Positions 38,845 through 46,914 of a DNA stretch of 64,000 nucleotides are shown here, in pieces. Positions within the stretch are counted from its first letter, which is position 1. Each line of letters opens with the position of its first letter. The DNA is taken from the NCBI GenBank assembly GCA_025054615.1, contig JANWZO010000013.1, positions 1 to 64,000 on the forward strand, written 5' to 3'. The position numbers were made by a program, and so were the translations under genes. A model generated the notes under the pieces. It saw nothing but the letters and a program-made list of their open reading frames with translations, was not told the origin of the DNA and searched no databases. Source of the stretch: Kiritimatiellia bacterium (GTDB taxonomy: Bacteria > Verrucomicrobiota > Kiritimatiellia > CAIVKH01).

Positions 38845-41184
38845 ATGCCCCATCATCGGCTCATAGTCGTCGCAAGCGAGCAGATCTGGCCCAACCTCTA
38901 CAGCATCGAATGGCTGGTTGGCGAACCGGCGGGTCTCGCCTCGCTCGAAATCCTCCACACGGCCGACGCCCATCGCTCGATCCAACCCGCCCGGCGTCTG
39001 CAACGGTTGGTGGAGCGCAACCACAGCGGCACGGTCGTCCACATGCACCCGATCGACATGCAGCCGGCCCGACTCTACGAAAAAATGGCGTCCATCGTGG
39101 CTGGCGATCCCAAAGCCCGGTGGGTGGTCAACCTCACGGGCGGCAACAAGCTGATCGCAATCGGCCTTTCGCAGGCGGTCGGGAAGGTCCCGGCTCAGTT
39201 CATCTATCGCGAAATTGACGGCGCGTGGTACGAATTCCGCCGAGAGAACGGCCTGTTGACTGGCTTTCCGATCGCCATTCCCGAAGATCGGGTCAATTCG
39301 CTGCCTCTGGACGAGCTGCTTTCTCTGCATTTCTCAACCCAGCACGATGTTCGCTGGGAGGGCCGCGACCCCCGCTGCCTTCCGCTGGAACAGCTTTTCC
39401 GGGCCGCCTACTCGAATGAGTGGGATTGGCGCGACGCATTCCAGACCTGCGGTCTCGGCGACGCGGGCGCCGCCGCAGGCGCGCTCTTTGAGGAGGTGAT
39501 TGCCGCGCTCGCCTCCGCGTTCCAGCCTGCAAGCATCTGGCTAAATGCGAAGGCGATCACCGCCGAAGGGCGGGTCGAGACGGAGTTGGACGTTGTCACG
39601 CACGATTCCGGCATCATCGTCTACTTGGATTGCAAACTTGCCCTCCAGGAGGACAAGGCCGCGCTGATTCAACAAATTCGCGATGCCGGCTCCGCTCTGC
39701 GCGCGCTCGGAGGCAGTAATGCCCGCGGCGTATTGATTCGGCCCAACTGCACATTCGACGACATCCAGCGCTCTTATGCCGCATCGCTCAATCTCGCTGT
39801 GATCGATCGGAGCCGATTCACATCCATCGTTGAAGAGCTTGCGCGGATCTATAGAAAGCCCGTTCCCGACGCCTTACGCGGGTTGAACGAGTTTCTGCGC
39901 ACGCAACCGGCCCCCCCCTCGCGGCCGTCCCGGCCGACCTCGGAGGAATCGCCGCCGGAAGAAATTCCCGGCATTTTGAATGCCGACCGATGGTCCGACC
40001 AGACCCTGACCCGAAATCAACGAACATGGACGGCCGTCTGGGTTACCCCGAACATCCTATACGTTCGCCACTACGAGCCCGAATCCGCTCTCGACCGACA
40101 TATCCTAACCCGGAGGGCGGAAAATTATTGGGGGCAGTTCGGCCAAATTCTTGATCTCTCGCTGGCGCGTCGGGGGCTGACCCTCCGGCTGCTTCTCAAG
40201 GTCCGTGCCAACAATCTCGGCCTGCTGGAGAACACGTTGCGCAGGATGCAGGGCAATTTTTCGCTCGCAGGAAATGGGCCGATCCGGCCGCCGGACGCCC
40301 GACCGCGCCGGATCATCACCCATTCCGGAAACGCGCACGCGGATGAGATCGCCGCTATCCTCGTCGCCCTCGCCGCAGACGACCGGATCATGGAAATCCG
40401 CCGCGTGCGGGAAGTCTCAGAGGATGAGCTCCGGGATCCCACCACCTACGTGGTCGACATTGGACGCCGCCACGACCGGAATCTCAAAAATTTCGACCAC
40501 CACCAGTTTCCCGCAGAGCCGTCCACTTGCTCGTTTTTGCTCATGCTCGAGCATTTCGAGCTGCTGGACGACGCGAAACGGTACTGGCCTTGGATCGAAA
40601 CCTTCGCGCGGATCGACGCAATCGGCGCCGCAACCGTGGCGCAAACCGCCGGATTCCCTGCTGAGCGGCTCAACGACCTGCTGGCCAACCCGATCGAACT
40701 GGCCTTTACCAGCTATTTTTCCCAGATCGATCGCCTCGAAGGGCACCATCCATTTTTCCGCGCTCTCGTCGACATGGGAAAACGTCTGGTTAGCGACTTA
40801 AAAAGCTGTCGGCGCGAGGAAGATCGGCTGGCCCCCTTGGTTCGCACCCTCGAGTGGTCGCCTGGCGCCCGCGCAATCGTCATCCCCTCTGCTCGGCACG
40901 TCCCGCCCGCCGTCTACTCCGCTGTCTCCCGTATTCTCGTGCGGGAAAGATGCCCCGACGCGCGCGCAATCGTTGCCGAAGACCCGCGCGGCGAGGGCTG
41001 GGCCATCATGCGGCTCGATACCTGTCCACCCGAGTCGCTCGATTTTCGGAGACTTCAGGGCGACCCGTCCATCGTCTTCGTGCACGCGTCGGGATTCCTC
41101 GCCACGACGCGGGCCATGTTGCCCGATAACCTGCTGTGCGAACTGCTCCGCCGGGCGGACATCGACAGACACCGGCCTTCGTAG
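38845..41184 (+). CDS. CARF (DUF1887/Card1-like) - PD-(D/E)XK nuclease - MYG1/DHH fusion
   Basis: 779 residues from ATG 38845, preceded by GGGGAGG; the ATG at 38809 lacks such a site. Residues 1-150 resemble the CARF part of DUF1887/Card1 proteins: VVASEQIWPNLYSIEWL and WVVNLTGGNKLIAIGLSQA (T98-G-G-N-K). Residues 200-320 look like the PD-(D/E)XK nuclease: E216/E217 in GALFEEV, D249 in TELDVV, and D262-C-K264. After a Pro-rich linker and about 110 unassigned residues, residues 487-779 match MYG1/DHH phosphoesterases: H493, H498 and D500-E501 (THSGNAHADE), D538, D551-H-H. I infer a nucleotide-sensing nuclease fused to a phosphoesterase that may act on the signal or on cleavage products. No cas10 is nearby. 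Confidence 0.8.
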   Translation: MPHHRLIVVASEQIWPNLYSIEWLVGEPAGLASLEILHTADAHRSIQPARRLQRLVERNHSGTVVHMHPIDMQPARLYEKMASIVAGDPKARWVVNLTGGNKLIAIGLSQAVGKVPAQFIYREIDGAWYEFRRENGLLTGFPIAIPEDRVNSLPLDELLSLHFSTQHDVRWEGRDPRCLPLEQLFRAAYSNEWDWRDAFQTCGLGDAGAAAGALFEEVIAALASAFQPASIWLNAKAITAEGRVETELDVVTHDSGIIVYLDCKLALQEDKAALIQQIRDAGSALRALGGSNARGVLIRPNCTFDDIQRSYAASLNLAVIDRSRFTSIVEELARIYRKPVPDALRGLNEFLRTQPAPPSRPSRPTSEESPPEEIPGILNADRWSDQTLTRNQRTWTAVWVTPNILYVRHYEPESALDRHILTRRAENYWGQFGQILDLSLARRGLTLRLLLKVRANNLGLLENTLRRMQGNFSLAGNGPIRPPDARPRRIITHSGNAHADEIAAILVALAADDRIMEIRRVREVSEDELRDPTTYVVDIGRRHDRNLKNFDHHQFPAEPSTCSFLLMLEHFELLDDAKRYWPWIETFARIDAIGAATVAQTAGFPAERLNDLLANPIELAFTSYFSQIDRLEGHHPFFRALVDMGKRLVSDLKSCRREEDRLAPLVRTLEWSPGARAIVIPSARHVPPAVYSAVSRILVRERCPDARAIVAEDPRGEGWAIMRLDTCPPESLDFRRLQGDPSIVFVHASGFLATTRAMLPDNLLCELLRRADIDRHRPS

Positions 41185-41230
41185 CACGCGACCGGCGGAA
41201 CGGGCGCGGCTGCACCGCCAGCCGATGGAT

Positions 41231-42088
41231 TCAACGCGTATTCGGGTGGTGATCGGCCGTAAATCGCAACACAATCTGCTGATCGCCGATATCTAATAAC
41301 TCCAGGGTCAGGTCGCGAAATGCGGGTCCGTCCAGTGAGGACGCCCGCTTGACCTTTGCCCAGACATGCCGCATCGCGCGGCCTGGCGCACGCAGCGGGG
41401 TGATCTCCAGCGTAACGCCCTCAAGCGACGCACGCGGCGCCTGCGTATCCAACCACCACGACAACTCGCCGCCCACCACGCGAATGGACGCATCGAGCCC
41501 CGCCGACCTAACCGCCTCGGCAAGCGCCTCCGCCCCCTCCTTATCCGCCGCAGGCACCTCCCCGCTGCGGCTTGATGCGCCGGCTTCAGCCGATTCGCCC
41601 TCTTCCCATGCGATCTGAAACTGTCGCGCCAGCGCCCTGCCGTAGGGCGCCAGGCGATGGGGCGACCAGCGCCCGTTATCATCTCGCTCAAAGGCAATCG
41701 TCGGGCGCTCCAGTTCGATGCGGTTGATCCCAACCGCAAAGCGCCGGAACAGGTCAGACCACATCCATTCGATCTCGACCCGACGTGCGGTAACCGGAGC
41801 ATAGCCCGGGCGACGACCGCCCTCCGTACGCAACCCGTACAGAGTTAGGTTGTAGCGCCAATCCACCGAAACTCGATCCAGTTTGACGGGCAGTCCCAGC
41901 GCGCGGGTCAGGCGCGATTCGACGATCGAGCGAAAACCCTCCGTCCGGCCGACGAACCAGCCCGTAACGTAGGCGATCACGGCGAGTAGCCCGACCGTCT
42001 TGACCGCGTTCCATGCCGTGCGAATTCGGCTGCGACGGGGCGCGGCATAATTCGACTCATCCCAGGGCTTCGCGCGCTTCGTTGGCAT
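41231..42088 (-). CDS. AsmA-like membrane-anchored protein
   Basis: 285 residues. A basic N-terminus is followed by one membrane helix (TVGLLAVIAYVTGWFVG, about residues 31-47). The rest is soluble and beta-rich, with an AsmA/DUF748-like opening ESRLTRALGLPVKLDRVSVDWRYNLTLYGLR and later IELERPTIAFERDDNGRWS. AsmA-like proteins bridge or line the periplasm and are linked to lipid transport; here only the N-terminal part of the fold is present. Located three bases after proC on the same strand, so likely in the yggS-proC unit. Confidence 0.6.
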   Translation of the reverse strand: MPTKRAKPWDESNYAAPRRSRIRTAWNAVKTVGLLAVIAYVTGWFVGRTEGFRSIVESRLTRALGLPVKLDRVSVDWRYNLTLYGLRTEGGRRPGYAPVTARRVEIEWMWSDLFRRFAVGINRIELERPTIAFERDDNGRWSPHRLAPYGRALARQFQIAWEEGESAEAGASSRSGEVPAADKEGAEALAEAVRSAGLDASIRVVGGELSWWLDTQAPRASLEGVTLEITPLRAPGRAMRHVWAKVKRASSLDGPAFRDLTLELLDIGDQQIVLRFTADHHPNTR

Positions 42089-42090
42089 GG

Positions 42091-42906
42091 CTATCCCGCG
42101 GCCAGTTCGCGTGCGCGCCGGACCGCCGCGGCAACGGCCGCTGCGAACAGACCGTCGAGATCTCTCACCTCCATCTCGCGCAGCGCTGCCTCGGTGGTAC
42201 CGCCTTTGGACGTGACCTGCTGGCGCAGCTCGGCGGGCGCCCGGCCCGTCCGCTCCGCCAGCTGGCCAGCTCCGGCAATGGTCGCAAGAACAAGTTGCCG
42301 CGCTACCTCCGAGGGCAGCCCCTGCGCGATCGCCGCGCGCTCAAGACTCTCCATGATGCGGAAGACATAGGCGGGCCCGCTCCCGCTGATCGCGGTTACG
42401 GCGTCCATTAGCGCCTCTTCGACCTGTACGGTTTTGCCGACCGCGCGCATCAGCGCCTCGGCAAGCGCCAGATCGCCCTCGGTGGCCCTTGCACCGCGGC
42501 AGAGCGCCGCGATCCCCGCGCCCACCAGCGCCGGAGTATTTGGCATCGCGCGAACCACGCGGGCGCTGGACCCCAGCGCCGCCTCAAGCCGCGCCGTCGG
42601 GATCCCCGCGGCGATACTGAGGAAAAGAGCAACTCTCGAGAAGGGGGCGAGTTCGGGAAGCACCGCCGCCATCTGCTGCGGTTTCACAGCGAGGACAATC
42701 ACGTCCGCATCGCGAGCGGCATCCGCGTTCGCAGCGTAGGTCGCCACGCCGAAGAGGCGCCGAAATCGCTCGAGCTGCTCCGGCCGAATGTCGGATGCTC
42801 GAATATTTTCCGGCGGAACTCCCGCCCGCCGCAGGCCGGACACCATCGCCTCGGCCATGTTCCCCGCGCCGATGAAGGCAACACGCGTGCAAAGCAGGTC
42901 AGTCAT
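42091..42906 (-). CDS. proC: Pyrroline-5-carboxylate reductase
   Basis: 271 residues from the ATG at 42906. Last step of proline synthesis, NAD(P)H-dependent. The Rossmann start is VAFIGAGNMAEAMVSGL. VLAVKPQQM, VVRAMPNTPALVG and the C-terminal family signature (VTAISGSGPAYVF and QQVTSKGGTTEAAL) are all present. It overlaps the end of yggS by eight bases, a common pairing. Confidence 0.95.
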   Translation of the reverse strand: MTDLLCTRVAFIGAGNMAEAMVSGLRRAGVPPENIRASDIRPEQLERFRRLFGVATYAANADAARDADVIVLAVKPQQMAAVLPELAPFSRVALFLSIAAGIPTARLEAALGSSARVVRAMPNTPALVGAGIAALCRGARATEGDLALAEALMRAVGKTVQVEEALMDAVTAISGSGPAYVFRIMESLERAAIAQGLPSEVARQLVLATIAGAGQLAERTGRAPAELRQQVTSKGGTTEAALREMEVRDLDGLFAAAVAAAVRRARELAAG

Positions 42907-43600
42907 TCGCCGTCTGCCTCCGTTCTCCAAAGAGTAGCGTGCCGATTCGGATCAACGTCGCACCCTCCTCAATCGCCGGCTCGAAATCGCCACTCATCCC
43001 CATCGAGAGGTGCTCCAGCGGCGAGCCGGTCTCGCGCGCGAGCCGGTCGCGCAGTTCGCGCAGTTTTGCAAAATACGGGCGGGCCTTCTCCGGATCGGCC
43101 ACTAACGGCGCCATCGTCATCAGGCCCCTTACGACGACGTGCGGACACGCATTCGCAACGTCCAGCACAGAACGGACGGCTTCCGGCGCGAGGCCGAACT
43201 TCGACGCCTCGCCCGAAACGTTCACCTCCAGCAACACTTGTACAGTGCGGCCGCGCTTGGCCGCCTCCTCTTCGAGCGTGCGCACCAGCCGCTCTGAATC
43301 TACCGAATGGATCAATTCAAAAAGCTCCACGGCCCACTTGGCCTTGTTCGTCTGGAGGTGACCGATCAAATGCCATTCGAGATGGCTAGGGCACTCCGGA
43401 ATCTTGGCGCGGGCTTCCTGCACCTTGTTCTCGCCGAACACGCGAAGACCCAACGCGGCGGCTTCCGAAATCGTCTCGGGCGGATGTGTCTTCGAAACCG
43501 CAACTAGCGTGATGTCGCGCCGCGAACGGCCCGCGCGCGCGCATGCCGCGGCGATCCGCTCTTCAAGGCGTTGCAAACGCTCCGAAAGCCCGTTGGACAT
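42899..43600 (-). CDS. yggS: YggS-family pyridoxal phosphate homeostasis protein
   Basis: 233 residues from the ATG at 43600 (MSNGLSERL). PLP-binding alanine-racemase-like barrel without catalytic activity, with VAVSKTHPPETI (PLP-binding Lys), FGENKVQEA, WHLIGHLQTNKAKW, EVNVSGEASKFG, GLMTMAP and LSMGMSGDFEPAIEEGAT. It controls the free PLP level. Divergent from pabBC, with starts about 70 bases apart. Confidence 0.94.
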   Translation of the reverse strand: MSNGLSERLQRLEERIAAACARAGRSRRDITLVAVSKTHPPETISEAAALGLRVFGENKVQEARAKIPECPSHLEWHLIGHLQTNKAKWAVELFELIHSVDSERLVRTLEEEAAKRGRTVQVLLEVNVSGEASKFGLAPEAVRSVLDVANACPHVVVRGLMTMAPLVADPEKARPYFAKLRELRDRLARETGSPLEHLSMGMSGDFEPAIEEGATLIRIGTLLFGERRQTAND

Positions 43601-43670
43601 CGCCGGCGCTTGTACCGTATTTTTCGCGGCAAGCAAAACGCTTTCCTCGCGGTCTGACCGCTCGGCGCCG

Positions 43671-45386
43671 ATGCGAATCCTGATCCAGGGAGAAACCCGA
43701 TGGGGCATGCCGGCCTGGAGCCTCTTCCAGTCCCCGGCCGCCGTCCTCGCCGCCGATCGGCTCTCCGACGTTTGCCCGGTCCTGCGCGAGGTGGAACGCG
43801 CCGCCCAGCGCGGCCGGTGGTGCGCCGGCTACGTCGCATATGAGGCAGCTCCCGCATTCGATCCCGCGCTGCAGACCCACGCACCGCTCGCCCTGCCCCT
43901 CGCATGGTTCGCCATTTTCGAGGACATCCGAGCGGGCGAACTTCCCAACGCGCCGGCACCTCCCCTCCTCCCGGTCCCATTCTTGGATGAAGCCTCGTTT
44001 GCCCGCCGCGTCGCCGTAATCAAGGACGCCATCGCCCGCGGAGAAACCTATCAGGTCAATTTCACGTTTCCGCTGACGGCGGAGGATGAAGCCCCCGCCG
44101 AAGCGCGATTCGCGCGCATGATTCGGGCGCAGCAATGCGCCTACGGCGCGCTCATCGAGACCCCGGAATGGAGCCTCTGCTCGGCCTCGCCAGAACTCTT
44201 CTTCGCGCGCGAGGGAACAACCATTCGATGCAAACCCATGAAGGGAACAGCCCGGCGCGGACGGTGGCCGGAGGAAGACGAATCCCACCGCAGCCGCCTC
44301 GCCACCTCCGAAAAAGATCGCGCGGAAAACGTAATGATCGTCGACATGGTCCGCAACGACCTCGGGCGGATCGCCCGAATCGGCTCGGTTCGAGTCGAAA
44401 GCCTCTTCGACGTCGAACGTCTGCCCACGGTGTGGCAGATGACTTCAACAGTCACTGCGCAGACCGATGCCGGACTCGATTCTGTCTTTTCCGCCCTCTT
44501 TCCGTGCGCATCTGTCACCGGAGCGCCCAAGGTGCAGACCATGCGTATAATACGGGATGTCGAATCCGGCCCTCGAGGCGTGTACACCGGTGCAATCGGA
44601 TTCGTTGGCCCCGGCGGCAACGCCCGCTTCAATGTGGCGATCCGGACGCTTGTTCGGCTCCACGGCCGTTACGCGCGGTACGACGTCGGCAGCGGTATCG
44701 TCTGGGACTCGGACCCGCGGCGCGAATACGCTGAGTGTCTCGCCAAGGCGCGCGTGCTTTCCGAAGACCCCGATTTCAGGCTTTTCACGTCGCTTCGCTG
44801 GGATCCGCGGGAAGGCGCAGCGCTCCTCGATCGCCACTTCGAGCGCCTTTGCCGCTCTGCCGAACACTTCGGGCGCCCCTTCGATTCCGCGCGAGCGCGG
44901 CTGCGCTTTGAGGAGGCTGCCCGCGTCTTTCCCGCAGAGCCGCGCCGCGTCCGAGTTGAGTTAAGCGCGGATGGCGAGATCGCCATCACCCATGCGCCGC
45001 TTCCGTTCTCGGTCCCGCAACGGATCGCCCTCGCGCGCGAACCGATCGATGTCGACACTCCGTTCGTCTTTCACAAGACCTCCCGCCGCGAACACTACGA
45101 CCGCTTCCTTGCGATGCATCCCGGCGCGGACGATGTGCTGCTGTGGAACGAGCGCGGCGAAATCACGGAGACGGCCATCGCGAATGTTGCCTTTTTCCGC
45201 AGCGGCCAATGGGTGACACCACCGGTGGCCTGTGGCCTCCTCGCTGGCGTGATGCGCGCTGAATTGCTCGCGCGCGGCGACTGGGTCGAAGGCCGTATCT
45301 TGAAATCGGACGTTCGGGCCGGCGAGACGATCGAATTGGCGAATGCCGTGCGCGGCCGCTGGCGCGGCCAGTTGATCGAATCATGA
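43671..45386 (+). CDS. pabB: Fused aminodeoxychorismate synthase component I / 4-amino-4-deoxychorismate lyase
   Basis: 571 residues from the ATG at 43671. Residues 1-355 are the chorismate-binding PabB part: RGETYQVNFTFPL, CSASPELFF, CKPMKGTARRG, ENVMIVDMVRNDLGRIA, FPCASVTGAPKVQTM and GVYTGAIGFVGPGG. Residues 365-571 are PabC-like, a fold-type IV PLP lyase: FTSLRWDPREGAALLDRHFERL, FHKTSRREHYD (Lys), and LLWNERGEITETAIANV. Makes p-aminobenzoate for folate. The fusion is known from other bacteria. Confidence 0.93.
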   Translation: MRILIQGETRWGMPAWSLFQSPAAVLAADRLSDVCPVLREVERAAQRGRWCAGYVAYEAAPAFDPALQTHAPLALPLAWFAIFEDIRAGELPNAPAPPLLPVPFLDEASFARRVAVIKDAIARGETYQVNFTFPLTAEDEAPAEARFARMIRAQQCAYGALIETPEWSLCSASPELFFAREGTTIRCKPMKGTARRGRWPEEDESHRSRLATSEKDRAENVMIVDMVRNDLGRIARIGSVRVESLFDVERLPTVWQMTSTVTAQTDAGLDSVFSALFPCASVTGAPKVQTMRIIRDVESGPRGVYTGAIGFVGPGGNARFNVAIRTLVRLHGRYARYDVGSGIVWDSDPRREYAECLAKARVLSEDPDFRLFTSLRWDPREGAALLDRHFERLCRSAEHFGRPFDSARARLRFEEAARVFPAEPRRVRVELSADGEIAITHAPLPFSVPQRIALAREPIDVDTPFVFHKTSRREHYDRFLAMHPGADDVLLWNERGEITETAIANVAFFRSGQWVTPPVACGLLAGVMRAELLARGDWVEGRILKSDVRAGETIELANAVRGRWRGQLIES

Positions 45387-45578
45387 CCCGCCTACACAGC
45401 GGACCGGAGGAGTCCGTGACGAAAGCTCCTCGCCCTGCCGCCATCGCGGGCGCAACCTCTCGATCATGCTTCGGACGCCCATTTCGCAATCACGGACCCT
45501 CGAATTCATCTTGCGCATGTTCCGTCCGTAACGTCCTATTCGGAGCACCACACGCTTGAAATCCCTGAAACTCTAACC

Positions 45579-45617
45579 GCTGTGATTTGCAGGAACGGGC
45601 CGCTCGGATACACTTGT
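45579..45617 (+). CRISPR. Single (orphan) CRISPR repeat matching the tracrRNA anti-repeat
   Basis: One copy of about 36-39 bases, starting GCTGTGATTTGCAG and ending CGCTCGGATACACTTGT. The reverse complement matches the predicted tracrRNA anti-repeat at 49958-49998: 19 bases at one end are identical, and GCTGTGA, GCAG and AAC are kept with small bulges between. It lies 48 bases past the cas2 stop, where a type II-C array is expected, but I find no second copy and no spacers. It is either a collapsed or lost array or an assembly collapse. Confidence 0.7.
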
Positions 45618-45646
45618 GCCCCGCCAACCCTTTGGGATGGCGGGGC
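45618..45646. terminator. Strong hairpin between orphan repeat and cas2
   Basis: GCCCCGCCA pairs with TGGCGGGGC (nine bases), then an A/A mismatch and CCC/GGG around a TTT loop. The plus-strand side is followed by TTGTCTTGTT. It can terminate rightward transcripts (pabB or pre-crRNA) and also falls just after cas2 on the other strand. Confidence 0.6.
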
Positions 45647-45664
45647 TTGTCTTGTTCAGGCCGC

Positions 45665-45994
45665 CTAAAAAAACTCGAGTTGGACGGGCGCATCTTCGGG
45701 TTTTTTCGATTTTCTTCCCACATACAGCTCCATTTTTCCGAACTGATGGTCTGTCAGCGTAACGACCCGCACATGTCCCTCCTCCGGCAGCGCTTCCCGA
45801 ACGCGCTTTCGGTGAATCTGGCTGGACTCCTCGCTGGCGCAATAGCGCGCATAGACGGACAACTGAAGCATGATGAATCCGTCCTTCAACAGTTCGCGCC
45901 GAAATCGCGCGTAGGCCCGCCGATGTTTCTGCGTCTCGACGGGCAAATCAAACATCGCTATCAACCACACTGCCTTGTATGCCGAATTGACCAA
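45665..45994 (-). CDS. cas2: CRISPR-associated endoribonuclease Cas2
   Basis: 109 residues. Ferredoxin-fold partner of Cas1 in spacer acquisition. The opening VWLIAMFDLPVETQKHRRAYARFRRELLKDGF, with the conserved Asp, and LQLSVYARYC are typical of the type II form. Start is 14 bases after the cas1 stop. It is the last gene of the cas9-cas1-cas2 operon. Confidence 0.95.
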   Translation of the reverse strand: MVNSAYKAVWLIAMFDLPVETQKHRRAYARFRRELLKDGFIMLQLSVYARYCASEESSQIHRKRVREALPEEGHVRVVTLTDHQFGKMELYVGRKSKKPEDAPVQLEFF

Positions 45995-46008
45995 CTCGAC
46001 GCGCCCGC

Positions 46009-46914
46009 CTATCCAAAAACTAGCGGGACCTCCAGATCGGCCTCATCGCCCGCGAAAATCCGCACCAGTTGAGCCGCCATCATCGAGGCAATATCAAACA
46101 GTGTCCGCTGCTCTTCGCGGTAGGTGTACCTTCCCAGCAGCGGTTCGATGAGCCGGCGTTTTCGTTCGCGGTCCAGCGGCAGCTCGGGACCCTCGCTCCG
46201 GACCATGCGGGCCACCGTTTCATCCACAAGCGGCCGAAACGGCTCCATGAGGTCGTCCGCCAGCGCGCACGCGTTTTCGCGGTGGCGATGATGGATGCCG
46301 AGCGCGGGATGGAGGCCCGCGCCAACCACGGCCCGCGCCAGGATCCCCCGCAATACCGCATACCCGTAATCGAGCAGATGGTTGGGCGGGATGGGCGCTC
46401 CCGGTTCCCTTCGGAACGATTCGAGACGAAAGAGGCGCGGCCAATAGGCGCGGGCCGCCTGCGCCTCCACGTTGGAGGCGTCGCCGGAGCGCACGCGCCG
46501 CGCCAGCAGCGCCACGCCGCCGTCTGAGCCGTCCAGCCGCTGCAGCACGGCGCCTTGCGCGCGGACCTTCGCCGCGATGATGCCCTTCCAAAGACGCTTG
46601 ACCAGCGGCCGTGATTGAAGCGCCGCGATCTGAAGCCGGAGGGTCTGAGGATGCAGGGAATGCCCTGCCAGCGGGGCCAGAAGCGCCAAGGGCATGGATT
46701 TTTCATCGAAGAGAACGACGGCCACATTGCGCTTCGCCGCTTCCGAGAGAACGCTGTGCGTATACGACGCCTGGGCCGTCGCCAGGATCAGCACGGCGAG
46801 GTCGTCGAGGGGAATCGAGCGCGGCTCGCTGTCCTTTTTTTCAACCACCAGCAGGCCGTTTTCGATCCGAAGCCGAACGGGGCCTTCCGAGATTTCAATC
46901 ACGCGGTTAGTCAT
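46009..46914 (-). CDS. cas1: CRISPR-associated endonuclease Cas1
   Basis: 301 residues, type II form. Metal-dependent integrase that inserts spacers with Cas2. N-terminal beta domain (VLILATAQASYTHSVLSEAAKRNVAVVLFDEKSMPLALL), then the helical domain with EAQAARAYW (catalytic Glu), LLDYGYAVLRGILARAVVGAGLHPALGIHH (His) and the DLMEPFRPLVDETV acidic residues. Active-site residues are intact. It overlaps cas9 by eight bases. Confidence 0.96.
   Translation of the reverse strand: MTNRVIEISEGPVRLRIENGLLVVEKKDSEPRSIPLDDLAVLILATAQASYTHSVLSEAAKRNVAVVLFDEKSMPLALLAPLAGHSLHPQTLRLQIAALQSRPLVKRLWKGIIAAKVRAQGAVLQRLDGSDGGVALLARRVRSGDASNVEAQAARAYWPRLFRLESFRREPGAPIPPNHLLDYGYAVLRGILARAVVGAGLHPALGIHHRHRENACALADDLMEPFRPLVDETVARMVRSEGPELPLDRERKRRLIEPLLGRYTYREEQRTLFDIASMMAAQLVRIFAGDEADLEVPLVFG

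Noticed and set aside
45511-45549. A possible second, degenerate CRISPR repeat 64 bases before the orphan repeat (shares TTCGGA and a few other bases at the expected spacing).
   Set aside because: Only about seven contiguous-type matches; no better than chance for this composition.
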